Source: Perkinsus olseni
Taxonomy: Eukaryota; Perkinsozoa; Perkinsida
Direction of reading: 5' to 3'
Length of the DNA stretch: 64,000 nucleotides
Assembly (NCBI GenBank): GCA_013115125.1
Contig: JABANN010000003.1
Span: 1 to 64,000, forward strand
Under the pieces are notes generated by a model that saw only the letters and a list, made by a program, of their open reading frames with translations, was not told where the DNA came from and did no database searches. Shown piece after piece: positions 11,109-22,480 of this stretch (position 1 is the first letter of the stretch; each line of letters opens with the position of its first letter). The translations under genes and the position numbers were made by a program.

Positions 11109-14100
11109 ATGGCGATGGAACAGTCGCTGGTACTCCCTCTTATTATATTGGGGGTATCCCTCTTGTGGGGTCTGAAGACCCTATGCAGCTACGCAAGTAA
11201 GACGACCAGCCTGTTCCAATTCGCGATGGTATACTGCGGCATGGCCCTCACGGTAACCACCCTTGTTTTGTTGCCGTATGATATATGCTACTCGAGAACC
11301 AACGAACACACGGAGATCCTTTCTGAGTCTTGGAGTAGAGTCTACTGGATTTCCTTCAGCCTCTGCTGGATAGCCTACCCTATCATGCTAGAATATGAAT
11401 CCACGCACTCTCTGAAGAAAGCTCTCCGTAACAATGCTTTCTGGTACCTGATGTACGCTTTCGCCGGACTGCTTATTCTGTCGTACCTGTGGTACGAGCA
11501 GCGGCTTGATCTGCAGGGCATACTTGGATTCGTCTACGCGGCCTCTAATGCTTGGGGTTTGGTGTTGGTCACCTTGTTGCTGGGATACGGGCTGGTGGCT
11601 ATACCACAGTGGCTGCATGTGCTGTCATATGACAAACGGCATGTAGAGGCGATCTACGCTCAGGCGGTTGCCGCAGAAGATGTAATACACAAGCTCACGG
11701 GGAGCCACCGGGGCCCAATGCGATAAGACCAGATGGAGCGGGGGATTCAATGCGAGTTTAAGAGGCGAAAACCGCTGCTCAGTGCGCTGAATATTTTCGC
11801 AACAACGCTTGTAACGCGAGAATTTGCCAGTCATGCCGCCCAGTAGGCACGACTCTCCGCCAAGTTCGAGCTGATGGATGTGTTCAATCATTACCGTGAT
11901 GAAGCCGGTGAATCAGGAGGAGGAGGAGCTTCTAAAGAACTTGTAGTTAAGGGAAAAGGAAGACGACCGCGTGCTCGCGCGTGATGAGTTGGGAACTCGC
12001 CTGAAAGATACGAGAAGCCGGCGAATTTCTTGGGATTGCCGTGAACTTCGACGATGGACAAGACGAAGTTGTGTCCGAATGTTTAGAGGGAAATACTGAA
12101 GGTAGGCTCCCACTCCTTGCCGAGCTCCGCGTATTCATTTTACATGCTATTGTGATACAGGTACACCACTGATTCCAACCAATTTGTCTTTAGTCAGAGG
12201 CTCTGCTTCTAGAGAAGACTTCGAGCTGTCGGCAGCTCTAGCGGCTGCCAGGAGGAGTCAGCACAGGTGGTATGGCCACGAGTTTCCTCCGCGGTCCGAA
12301 GGAGCCGCCTCGTGACACGTGCGCGCACAATCCCTATCGACCAGTCGGCATGCTCCTTATAGCAGTCACCTCCCCACCCTCCGACAAGGCGGTATCTCCC
12401 ATGTTCTTGCAGGTGGTCTGACTTGGTTGATACTGGCTGGGCTTTGGAGGATCGGATGGCGTTTCATAACGTTGATGCCCCGTTGCACGGGAGTGCTGTG
12501 GAGAGGCTGAGGCACTCGCTCGTGAGTGATCACATGAATCATAGCCGGCGATCTTGGATTGCTCTAATCGACGTTCTTCCCTCAGATGCTCACTGGGCAT
12601 TCCTTAGGCTCGTATCTTACGCGTGCCGCCGCGTTATTCTGTGCCATCCTAAGCGTTGGCATAATAAGCGGCCAGGTAAGATATGCTCCAGCCGAGCTCA
12701 GTGAATCTCAATGAATCAATCAGCATATTCATTCATTTCAGGCTACTATGTTTTGGGATACGAAGTGGTCAAGTTTGTTGGCTATTGGTTACGATGAGCT
12801 GCTGTGGGCACTGGGAATCGTACAGAAAGGTGTTATCCCCACGCCGCACTTATTCTTTGCATACCCGATTATTTCAGACGGTTACGTACCGCCTGTATAC
12901 ATTGCAGTGCTGGGTCAAGTCGGCGTCGGTCTACCTTTGTTGTACGTTGCTGGTTGCTGCTACTGGTCCCTGTTCCGAGTGAAAGTCGCTGGGACGTATG
13001 GATTGTACACGCACCATCATACGGACAGGTAATCTTGTTCTCTACTCGAATCGTTAGCTAAGAGTGAGAATTCGGCAACAGTCATTTCTCGGGTGCGGGG
13101 GACGCGTTTTGTCGAGGCAGTTGGCCTTAGTAAGCCAATCCAACAGGTCGGGATCTCGCTCATTGCTTGTGATTATTACTGCTTCGCGATAAGCATATAA
13201 AATATAGGCAAATGCTCATTCCTCATTACCCGATCTCTCTGTTTCCGGAATGCGTCATTACTCGACACTCCGATGCCTGTGCATTGTCAGTGCGTCCCTG
13301 CTTTGGTGTGCGTCGATGGTAACAAGGCTCAGCTTTCCTGTTGCATACAACTACCTCAAACTGCTACGAATACCAGACTCCAAGACATCCTTCGGTAAGC
13401 GTCTAGTTGCCACCGGTGAGCCAGGTAAAGGACTGCCGCCTGTCACACTCAGGTCGGATGTTCGGAACGCCAATATCGGCTGCTCCAATAATAGGCGAGG
13501 ATTTCGTCTCCTACTTTCCCTTGCTCATTCTGGTGAGCCCAGCGATATTGGAGCAGCTTCAGAGCGATTGTATTCTGCGCAGGTGTTTTCGCTACTGCAG
13601 CTCACCAACATGTACCATCGCCTCGTCCGGGCTCTTGGCTTATCCTCGACATTCGAATTCGAAGGCAGTGGACTCAGAGCTGATGCGGCGACTGTGGAAG
13701 AGGTGCATATCTCAGTAGAGCTGGAATTGTCTTGTACATCTTTCGTCAGGGCCGTAAACTGCTTCATCGTGAACGGCTTCGTCGAGCAAATCAAGCGGAT
13801 CTCGAGGCTGGCCGAGCGTCCCAGTACCGAATGGTGGCCTTCAACAGAGGGAACGCAGGGCTGCGCGGCTACCAACCTGGTCGAGACGGCCAGCAGACGA
13901 ATTCCGAAGAGTGAGCAAGCCCCGTCGTCTATCACTCTCGGTGTCAGTAGCGCTTCTCACGTTCCTACTACAAGATCGGCTCGGGCTAGGTCGATTCTGC
14001 TCCTGTATACTTGGCTACTCCTCATCTAGCGGTCTCTCATCAGGTCTCCCAGCGAGAGAGCACCGTTGTACCCGTCGCACGGAAGTGAGAGCGCAAATGA

Positions 14101-14170
14101 TCGTGATGAGGATTCGGAGTGGGCCTTCGCCGATCGTGATCTGGCAGATATACCGCAGGAGCTCGCTTGA
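11109..14170 (+). CDS. LMBR1 domain-containing protein (LMBRD2-like), polytopic membrane protein
   Basis: LMBR1-family proteins are long polytopic membrane proteins; LMBRD2 has been linked to receptor signalling at the plasma membrane. The first exon (11109-11724) has at least five hydrophobic spans and ends in the family block SNAWGLVLVTLLLGYGLV, followed by IPQWLH. Middle exons (to about 12700) are hydrophilic and helical, as the family loop should be. The second membrane half reads YWSLFRVKVAGTYGLYTHHH (12950-13022), then LSFPVAYNYLKLLRI (near 13340), IIGEDFVSYFPLLILV (near 13490-13530) and VFSLLQLTNMYHRLVRALG (near 13585), matching the family Y-LF-lk, FPLcYNFL and FPiLI signatures. An exon EEGRKLLHRERLRR (near 13755) matches the basic segment after the last span. 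The C-terminal acidic exon ends at 14168-14170. Junctions between 11730 and 12700 are not well resolved. The start ATG at 11109 places the first span right at the N-terminus. Confidence 0.85.
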
Positions 14171-14616
14171 AAATTTTGATGCACTCACTCGTATACTATT
14201 TGATCCTGCTGCAAATCAGGATGCGGTTCCAGGCGGAGATATAATTTGGTTTCTCAGAGTTGCACCGCCCTTTTCGTGGAGTTCACAGTCTGGGAAATAT
14301 CTCATGCTCGATAGGTTACTTGGCAATCAGATACAGGGGGATATCGCCCCGAAAACCGGTTGGAGTGTAGGTGGTTCGTTGGGAAATCACCGCATCTGAG
14401 CCGAAGGTTCTCAGGCTGAAGGCCAGAATCGACATGACAAGCTCGCGGCTGGCTTTTTGACTTGAAGCCGGTCTCGTGTTGCTTATGACAGGGATTATTC
14501 GTCGGTGTATGCGCTCAATCGTGTGTACAAGCTAGCATCCTTAGCAGTTGGTGTTGCACTCCATCGCTTTTGTCGTCAGCCTCGGAGATGTTTCTCTTCC
14601 TTGATCATTCGTAATG

Positions 14617-15670
14617 AGACAGTTCGAGTGGCAAAGTCTCTCATTTCTTGTAGTGTCGTCCCTAGTGGCCTTGCTCCTCCTGGAAGCTAGGAGAAGGGAA
14701 GTATGATAGGCACCGGTGCCTGACCAGGGTATCTGGTCCGACTCGTCGCGTTAGTCTAGTCCTCTGGCTTGTCAGACCGAATGCTGTTCTGGGCTGGTTC
14801 ATGGGTCCTTCCGAGTGCGGGGGGACTCCACCTTGAATGTGAGTGTGAGCAGCGTGCTAGGGGTTTCAGTTAATCGGCTAATTCATCCATGCTCTTCCTA
14901 CCTTTGCCTTCCCGAGGATTATCCAATCAACAAGCAGAGGCCCCAGTACAGAGTGGCAGCCTTTCTAAGCGTACGCCCTGGGTCTCCTCGGATTTCCAGG
15001 ATGAGGTCCACGTTCTGTAGCGTCTGTTTCTTCAGGTAACGATGATCCTTCCTACCTTCGTTTGCCGATACCTGCCTGTGCTCCTACAAACTCATCACCT
15101 ATGGATATTGGGCTCTCACCAGAAGGTCTGTCTGACCCTTCGCCAAAGGACGAGGAAGGTTGGCTCAGAAGAGCCTCTCTAAATGCCGTTAGGAATCAGC
15201 GGATATGCTCGTCTATGTCAGCTGATGCTACGGTCAGGCATTCTGCCACTGGGCACTTGGAGAGTGACTATCGCGACGGCCTCTCAAGAAGCGTGTCCTT
15301 CGACGGCAACAAGGAGATTTCTTTTTATCACATCAGTTCGCCTATCGGCGTTGTGCTCCATACAAAGATTCCCACGAAAACCTTCGACGGCTGTTCAGAC
15401 TTGGACAGCACAAGAGGTGGCTCCGTGAGGGAGTTTGGCTGCATTAACGACTTGCTCAACTTCGCCCAGCGAATGAGCTATCCCCCTGCGGAAACTATTG
15501 GCAACCGTAACAGAGCGGGGGCGGTCGACTCCGTTGCGAGAGGCAGTGTTGGGTCACCGGTATATGCCGACCGCAGTTCCAGTGGGTGCGAATTATACCG
15601 GCCAATGCGCAAACTGCGACCCGCTCGTTCCGGTTTCGAAGAGGAATCTGAGATGAACACTATTGGTTAG
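14617..15670 (+). CDS. Hypothetical protein, probable membrane segment plus Ser-rich C-terminal exon
   Basis: I do not recognise this gene. A stretch beginning MRQFEWQSLSFLVVSSLVAL at 14617 encodes a single hydrophobic span ending in a basic LEARRREV. A later exon of about 600 bp (open from 15062, first ATG 15101) encodes a hydrophilic, Ser/Arg-rich protein with SRSVSFDGNKEISFYHIS and PRIGV/LHTKI-like parts and stops at 15668-15670. Between these, protein-like pieces such as WLVRPNAVLGWFMGP occur, but joins could not be fixed. The long exon has no competing opposite-strand frame of note, which supports plus-strand coding. Whether the 14617 segment belongs to the same gene is a guess. The interval 14171-14616 has no clear coding sequence. 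Confidence 0.35.
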
Positions 15671-16517
15671 CAGGATAATGCCCATTCGTACTCTCTCACG
15701 TTATTACGAGGAATTTCCTCGCTGAATAGCGTGTTGGCGACGTGTCTGCGTTGCAATATTTCTGAGAGTGGCCGTCAGCTATTGAGGGGTGTGATGCTCT
15801 CATTCTTTTTGCTTGACCTTGTCATTCAAGAGGCTTCGAAAATCTTCCCATTATTGACGTGGGTTCAATTGTTATCTTCTTTTTTCTTGCTCGTCTTATG
15901 TCTCAACCTCATTGTCTTCGCATCATGTGACTGACCCTCTATTCACGCAATCACGGATCATATCGGATCCTGGTAGTTTGGTTAGCGGATTCTGATGCGG
16001 TGCGAAGTTATATAATGAATCCTGCGTGTATCGCTCGGACCTTAATTCCGAGTGGGTCCTGAAATTTTCCGGTATTAGAGTATCAGTGAATGCCGTGGTT
16101 GGTGACTCCTCGTTGTAGTGTTATTTGCACTGTGTACGTCTAACACTGTAAGTCTTACACTGTAAGATAGTACTGTTCTCTGAGAACAGCTTGTGTACGA
16201 TTCCTTCTCGTGGGTTGTATCGAGCTTTAGGTATCATGTGCTCCCTTGAGTGCCTCAGCGGCTCTGAATCAGATCCTAGGGTATCTCAGTAACTTTCTGT
16301 AGACCGTTATCCACGACTTCTCTCATATCAATGTAACCTCTCTGCGATAAATATATTCTCCTCAGAACATGGTTTCATAGTCCACGCGGCTTTTCGATGT
16401 CATTGCTCTAGAAGTATCTGTGAATAATTATCTGTCGTTTGGTGGTACGATCTCATATCGCTATCCACTGGCGTACTTCGCCGTGCCTGCCGCACGATTT
16501 TCATTTGTAAACTAGAA
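15671..16517. other. Intergenic region, AT-richer, with small repeats
   Basis: No convincing gene is seen. A 67-codon frame at 15731-15934 is hydrophobic but looks like pyrimidine-rich 3' flank rather than a gene. The segment 16130-16200 holds a duplicated acactgtaag and a perfect inverted repeat. Confidence 0.6.
16173..16189. repeat. Perfect 8-bp inverted repeat with 1-nt spacer
   Basis: The sequence ctgttctc, one t, then gagaacag is an exact palindromic arrangement. It sits directly downstream of two copies of acactgtaag (16144-16153 and 16157-16166), in the gap about 330 bp upstream of the ccz1 start. Confidence 0.7.
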
Positions 16518-19071
16518 ATGGTCTCAAAGATGGCGAGCTCGGTTGCGCAGGGGACTGCAGAGGGGGAGCTAGCTGGGGTATTGAAAGCGAAGCCTACAGA
16601 AATCAGGAAACCAAAACGCTCGATACAATCCCCTTCGCTTGTAGTAGCTTGGCAGTATCGCGAGATGCACCGATGGTTTTCAGCACAAAATGGTAAGCGC
16701 GTGGCCGCTCAAGCTACTGAGACGTGTGGCGGACCTACCATAAAGTGCGATGTGCGTCTGACCAACTGAGAGCTGAGTAGCGCAACTGTTGCTCTTTCAG
16801 GTCATTTTTTGTGTATAGCCCCGTACTGAAAGTTGAAGACAGAACTGAGGGGAACTTGGCTTCAGCGGAGGACGATGACACACGCGCAGCCCAGGCAAAA
16901 CTGATCTACTACTAGTGAGCTGTCCGTGGTTATTGCACCCACCTGGAGAGTCTTTCCTCAGTCCGTCGGACGAGCATTCGCCCATCGAGCAGCGAACACA
17001 GGCCTCCCTGATTGAGGGTGTTGTCCACTTCGCCCAGGCATTCCGACGAGAAGAAGATTGTGACGATGATGTTAATCTCATCACCACCAGGGACCTGGCG
17101 CTTGCTATTAAACAGGTGAGTATCATCTGCTCATCAGGATGGGTGTTCTGACGGTCCTGATTCCAGGTTGAGAAAGACATCTGGTTTACACTGGTTGTTG
17201 AGCGGAAGCCCTTGACAGGATTGGACGGTTGTACGTTGCGCTGGATGCTTAGAGCATTCCCGAGACTGAAATCGAACTCCAGATGTCTGCTACTCTCAGA
17301 TCAGTCTATCCCTTCTTCGCCTGAGTCGGCGCCAAGCTCCGAGAATCAGCGGCAGCGACCGACGCGCGTTACTCCACCGCTGGAGAGCGACGAGGACCCC
17401 CACTTGTCTGCACCACTGCTACAGGCGGTGTTGTCAAATGCGCACGAGGTGTTCACCTTGTTGCACGGGCCGATCGAGAAGTATGTCTTAGCTTCTTGCG
17501 AGCCCTTTACTCTCTCTTGATACGGCAGGTTTTTACATGTCGAGAACGATAAACCCAACGCGATCGATACGCTCGCCGCTCTACTGCACAGCTTTGTGCC
17601 GTCGTAGGCAGCACTCCGTCCATGTTGGTATTTGTAGTTGAAGTGGAGGCAGGTACGTCGAGGTCCTCAGCTACGGTCCTCTCGGCCTCTTCACGGAGCT
17701 CACCGGCTTCAGCTATGGTACCACAGAACTGGCGGGGAAGCGGAGACTTGTTTGTTCTTCAGCGCCAGTGGAGCGGAACACCTTGGTATTGATGCAGGCG
17801 ATGTTGCTTTCCTTACAGGAGAAGCACCCAGACATCAAGGCTTCAGCGGTAAATGTTCTGGTATTCCTAAGCTGCTGTCAGTCTTCACACGGACAGGTTC
17901 TGTTCGATGCTCATCTGCTCCATTCTTCGATCCCTCTGGAAGACATGAAGATCCTCTACTCATATATCGTTTCTACGAGCATAATTGGGTGAGTCTCTAC
18001 GTCGCAGCGCTTCACAGTTGACGGGCGTCCTGGTCCACCAGGTTCCGCTCGGACGCTCCCACGAGCATAGTTTCTTCGACGAAAATGTGCGAGCCGCCCT
18101 ACGATGGGATGGAGGAAGACTCGACATCAATCTGGAAATCGAACCACGTGACAGAGGATATGGCTGACGGGGAAACGGGAACGTGAGAGGAGCTGGTGTC
18201 TCTAGAGGTTCTTTTCGTGCTTGAGAAAAATGGTGTGTCAAGGTTTCTTTTCGGGCCCGAAGCCGGCTCGTCCGAACGTGGAGTCATGCCGGTAGTATAT
18301 CTGCCGTCGCTCGGCAAAGGCAGACTTGTAGCACTCCTTTACCGTGGCCTAATGTTCGTCTTTGTGATCAACGCGATCCCGACTAAGGTGAGGAATCGTA
18401 ACCTTTGGCACCTTGCACCTTTCATGTAGGAGGCGGACTCAGAGCTGTTCTCCTCGCTACAGCAATGGGTGTCTGAATCCAACAGCGTCAGCCAAGTTGC
18501 TCAATTGGTACGACAGCAGTTTGGCCAGGCCATGAGTCTCACGGATGGATACAAGTGAGGCTCTTGGCAGTTCCCTTTCTCGGAAACGGGCCGCCCTTAT
18601 AGGTTCTCATACGCGAACAATACGAATTATGCGTTGCGAGTTTCCAATGACGGCTCTCCTTCACTGAACGGCGAGAGCCCCATGGCCCTCGTCGGCAACG
18701 AGTCTAGCCCCGAGGACTTGGTGCTCTTCAGCACTTTGCGACAAATCACGGTGAGAACGTTGCTGACGGTGTATCTTGTCCGAGCACGTTCTCTCCAGGT
18801 TCATGAGGAAAAGTATCTCGATGCACCTGGCCTGCCTCAAGGGAGTCGATGCCGCGAAGTCTGCTACAAGTCTCCTGAGAACGTGCGAACGCATCCGTCG
18901 CTGCGCGGTTGGAGTTGATCTCTATTTCAGGGCTGGGTATGTGCAAAAGTCTCCCCGTTGAACCGTGAGTTCTATTTGATGCTCGCGAAGCCGGCCATGC
19001 CGTTGGTTCGATGCCAAGAAGAGTGTGAGCGCTTCGCCCGGATGCATCTTTCCAATATATTTACTATGTGA
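16518..19071 (+). CDS. Vacuolar fusion protein CCZ1 homologue (subunit of Mon1-Ccz1 Rab7 GEF)
   Basis: Ccz1 pairs with Mon1 to load GTP on Rab7/Ypt7 during endosome-to-lysosome maturation. After a first exon with KPKRSIQSPSLVVAWQYREM, the second exon starts FFVYSPVLKVEDRTEG, the conserved Ccz1 N-terminus. Next come ASLIEGVVHFAQAFRREED (near 17010), VEKDIWFTLVVERKPL (near 17167) and LLQAVLSNAHEVFTLLHGP (near 17425). VLFDAHLLHSSIPLEDMKIL (near 17900) follows and corresponds to the second longin-like domain strand 'lWSgl-qdDmriLY'. The C-terminal part has a roadblock-like region ending FSYANNTNYALRV (near 18605), the equivalent of the family 'yfN-mN' motif. The last exon, GWVCAKVSPLNREFYLMLA, runs to HLSNIFTM with stop 19069-19071. 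About nine introns of 40-110 nt are inferred. ATG at 16533 is an equally good start. Its partner Mon1 is not in the window. Confidence 0.87.
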
Positions 19072-19461
19072 TGCACTGCATCCGATAGAAGGAATCGCTC
19101 GTTTCTCATCGTAATGATGTATGAGCAGTGTTCTCTTTCGCATCTTTACGAATAGCCATACGCTTATGGGGAAGTTCTTGCTCATCCACCGCTTCGGGCG
19201 CTGGGCTGGCCCGGGAGGTTGTGCTCAGTGCCCTGTACAGAGTGCTATGAGTATTACTTGGGTGTTGGAACGATATCAGTAATCTTCGCAATAACTCCTG
19301 GACCAGGAGTCCTGGTTTAAGGAAATTCTCAGGGCCGCGATACTGCTGCAGCATTAGAATGTGCTGTGATCGTGATGGCCGAAGTGGCGATATGTTTTTT
19401 CAGTTCTGACACATAAAAAGTGAGGGTATCGCCGTGACTCATTCATTGACGGCGGTGCCTA
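19072..19461. other. Intergenic region between ccz1-like and hypothetical gene
   Basis: No coding signal is visible on either strand. Short opposite-strand frames here have no protein-like pattern. Confidence 0.6.
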
Positions 19462-20535
19462 ATGGCTGCTCGTTTGACTCTTTATCTGTCATCACTTGAC
19501 CGAGCCGCCCCAGCTCGCATGCCTGAGGTCCTCCAACAAAGCGTCTGGCGATACCTTCGGGAAGCAGGAACGGTTGGATTGCTCAGCGAGGCAATAGAAC
19601 CTCCGCGTAGGCTTGAAGTCTCTGCTCAAGCGGGTTTCTGGATTAAACATTTCTGCGTGGACGAGTGGGATACGTCCATTCTTCTAACATTCCGGAACGA
19701 CGCCCAGAGCAGAGGTCTGTATAAGTATAGAGAAGGCCAAGGCCTGGAGAGAATCAGTGTCGAGCCGATCGATGCGTTCTGCGTCAACTCGGCTCAGGGA
19801 TGTGTCTACGCGTTCCGAGCCCAGCAGCTGTTCTGCATCCGCCACCGAGACCCTCCGTACAATGCTCATCGAATTTGGACGATGTCACCAGATTGGTCGC
19901 CGCCGGGCTTCATGGTGAGCCGAGGAAATCATATCGTATTCGGCTCTCTCCGGCGAGAAGCTCCGAAGCACTGCCGTGGCATCACAGTGCTAACCTTGAG
20001 CGGTCAAGCGGTGCGAGTATCGTCCCTCGACTTCCGCAGCGACATGGAAGCATCTCTAAAGTTCAGGCGTATGCTGATTGACGCATTCCAGGATTGGAGC
20101 AAGGACCTCTGCACACTGGTTTGCATTGGTGAGACTCTACTATCACGGTCCTTAACCAGTGATACATGGCACGACATGAAAATGCGAGGGCAAGTTCGGC
20201 AAATGGCGACGGTGCAGAGCTCAATCATCAACGACCAATTTAGAGACGAGGATGAGACCGCTCCCCCGCTGTTGGCCATTGTGCGCCATAGCTCTCACAA
20301 TCTTGCTCCCGACTCAGAAGTTTTCTATCTAGCGAGATTTGAGGTCGTCGACTTGCATAGAAGCGAGATCGTGGTATCCGTTGCTTGGCTGCAAACGCCT
20401 TGGTGCCCGAACTTGGCTTTTGTTGAACACGCTGTGTACTTCCAAGCATGCGGGCAGGCTATAGACAAGGTGGACGTGTGTCTGACATACGACAAACCGT
20501 TCAGCAGGAGTGAAAGCCCGCGGAAGTTTAGCTGA
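19462..20535 (+). CDS. Hypothetical intronless protein, 357 residues
   Basis: I do not recognise this protein. It is one uninterrupted reading frame, which is unusual here because most neighbours are split every 100-300 bp. The N-terminus (PEVLQQSVWRYLREAG) resembles a short helical adaptor such as an F-box but lacks enough of the motif to call it. The rest alternates short hydrophobic strands with polar turns (GFMVSRGNHIVFGSL, QVRQMATVQSSII, SEIVVSVAWLQTPWCPNLAF), the pattern of a beta-propeller or other all-beta repeat domain. There is no signal peptide and no transmembrane span. Start ATG 19462 is the first in frame and lies just 3' of a run of stops. A lineage-specific family with repeated beta structure is my best description. 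Confidence 0.7.
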   Translation: MAARLTLYLSSLDRAAPARMPEVLQQSVWRYLREAGTVGLLSEAIEPPRRLEVSAQAGFWIKHFCVDEWDTSILLTFRNDAQSRGLYKYREGQGLERISVEPIDAFCVNSAQGCVYAFRAQQLFCIRHRDPPYNAHRIWTMSPDWSPPGFMVSRGNHIVFGSLRREAPKHCRGITVLTLSGQAVRVSSLDFRSDMEASLKFRRMLIDAFQDWSKDLCTLVCIGETLLSRSLTSDTWHDMKMRGQVRQMATVQSSIINDQFRDEDETAPPLLAIVRHSSHNLAPDSEVFYLARFEVVDLHRSEIVVSVAWLQTPWCPNLAFVEHAVYFQACGQAIDKVDVCLTYDKPFSRSESPRKFS

Positions 20536-20839
20536 GCCTCCAACCGTCGCCCTTTCTACGATTTCACTTCCCGTGCCATTTTCGCTGCTCGCCATGCCTG
20601 TTGCGGCCACCAGACACGTTTGTCACTCTGCCGTCGAGTTGAGGATGGTACTATTAATCATCATTGCAACAACCACTGATTGTGTCTGCAGATCAGTTCC
20701 GGTACTTCTGCCGTAGGAGTACGCATTCTATTTCGTGGCGAATTGTTTGCGAGACGTTGGTTCGGTTTCGACTTAGGGCTGGCCGCTCGTGCCGTGACCT
20801 TATCTGGCGTAGCTTGCTTGTCATTTGCCTCCCGTAGTG
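20536..20839. other. Short intergenic stretch
   Basis: I see no gene here. The sequence includes the presumed 5' flank of the zinc-finger/SPFG gene. Confidence 0.5.
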
Positions 20840-22385
20840 ATGCCTTCAAAACACCACAATAAGCCGTGCCGCAGTTGGGAAGAAACGGTAGCGTCGGGAT
20901 CATCCATCCCTTTGTGGCCTGTCTTGCAGTGATTCACAAGCTTCTTCTCAGGGGACTTGCCGCTACGGGGACTCCTGTAAATTTGTCCACGCTCAGCGCC
21001 GAGGAGTTCCAGCGTCAAACCCTTTTGGAGGTGAGCTGTACGATGGTCTGTCCAAGGTCATGAGATATCCTTCTTCCAGGTACAGTGTCGGCTTCTCCGT
21101 TCGGCAGCAGTGCTTCTAGTGGCCAAGTATCTGGGAACCTCTTCGCAGCTACAGCAAAGCCGGCGCCATCCCCTTTCGGTGCTGGTAGTATCCCGGCGAC
21201 GCCCTCTCCCTTCGGCGGGGTATCAGGCGGTGCATCTGGTGCGTTCGGGAGTTCGGCCCCCTCACCGTTCGGCGGAGCCGCGGGTACCGGAGCATTCGGT
21301 AGCGCACAGCCATCGCCATCACCATTCGGAAATGCGTCGACGACTAGGCCGAGTCCCTTCGGCAGCACCGGGTCCACCGTATTACCCAGTCCTTTCGGGG
21401 GTGCAGCAGCCAAGCCATCACCATTCGGACAGCCAAGCCCGGCGGCCCCATTAAGCAGCGATGGCTTCCCTGCTGCAGCTGCTGGAGGGTTCAGTACAGC
21501 TGCGTCAACCACGGCAGTAAAGCCTCCGTCAGGGAACTTGCCAGCCGCTACTGTTGCTGGAACCTTGGCCCCGGATGAGAGCAATAGGAAAATAAGAGAA
21601 GTAGGGGAATATGTTCTGTATTGGTATCGAATGTTGTGCGTGGTGCTCTTCAGAACATCGGTGCGGCGTTGAACAAGGGCGAACTTTATCCGTTGTCGTC
21701 CTTCGGGTCGGACGGCCAGGGCAACCTCACGCCTCCTGGAATCGATCTGAGCTTCGAGGAGCTGCGGTTTCAGGATCCTGAGGGCCTACACTTGAGGGAA
21801 ACGATCGCGAAGACAGAAGCGAGTCTCGACAAGATTATGTCGAAGCCAGCATTATCGAAATATTTCGGAGTGGATGGGGTTATGAAATCGGCATCTCCTT
21901 TTGGTGTTGGTACTACCACCGCGTCACCGTTCGGAGATGCATCTGCTCAAGCCAAACCATCGCCTTTTGGAACCGCAGCGGCGCAGAAACCCTCCCCATT
22001 CCGTGCAGCAGCAAGTCCTCCCCCGGCAGCTTCGCCGTTCGGTGGGTTCGGTGGCGTCCAGTCTACTGGGTCCAGCCCTTTCGGAGGATTTGGCGGCCCT
22101 TTCGGCGGGAAGCCATCGCCGTTCGGTGCCGTGAAAGGGGGCCCCTTCGGTGGAACTCAATCGACTGCCATCCCCGAGTTGCCGTGGCCCGAGAACTTGG
22201 TGGCTCGGCCGGGGATTCCTGCCAGCAAGATGCCATCGTGGATCCCTCGTGCACCTCTAGCCCTTCTGCCGGAGATCAAGCCGCCAGCGAAATTATCTGA
22301 GAAGGATGTTGAAAGTTACAAGAGTCCAGAGTTCTCATTAGATGCATTCCCATCACTGCCCCCTACCATTGAGTTGTTAACGTAA
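20840..22385 (+). CDS. CCCH zinc-finger and SPFG-repeat protein, NUP42-like nucleoporin
   Basis: FG-repeat nucleoporins of the NUP42/plant C3H16 type combine an N-terminal CCCH finger with FG repeats and act in mRNA export. Here GTCRYGDSCKFVH (near 20955-20995) gives the second half of a finger, C-x5-C-x3-H. Its first cysteine is probably in the exon starting MPSKHHNKPCRSWEE at 20840, but the join is not resolved. An intron after SNPFG leads to a 21085-21590 exon and, after a 53-nt intron, a 21654-22385 exon. Together they hold about twenty SPFG/PFG motifs (for example KPSPFG, ASPFG, SSPFGGFGG) separated by Ala/Ser/Gly linkers. A folded helical insert, LSFEELRFQDPEGLHLRET, sits between the two repeat blocks. 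The C-terminus is Pro-rich (IPELPWPENLVARPGIP) and ends at 22383-22385. SPFG is the dominant repeat, rather than GLFG or FxFG. Confidence 0.75.
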
Positions 22386-22480
22386 TCCTCCCTTTCTATA
22401 AGCGTTGCGCATTTTCAATATTCCGAGGTCTAGAAGCCTGTCCTCCCTATTGGTCGTTAGTGCGATAAGTGAACTCCATC

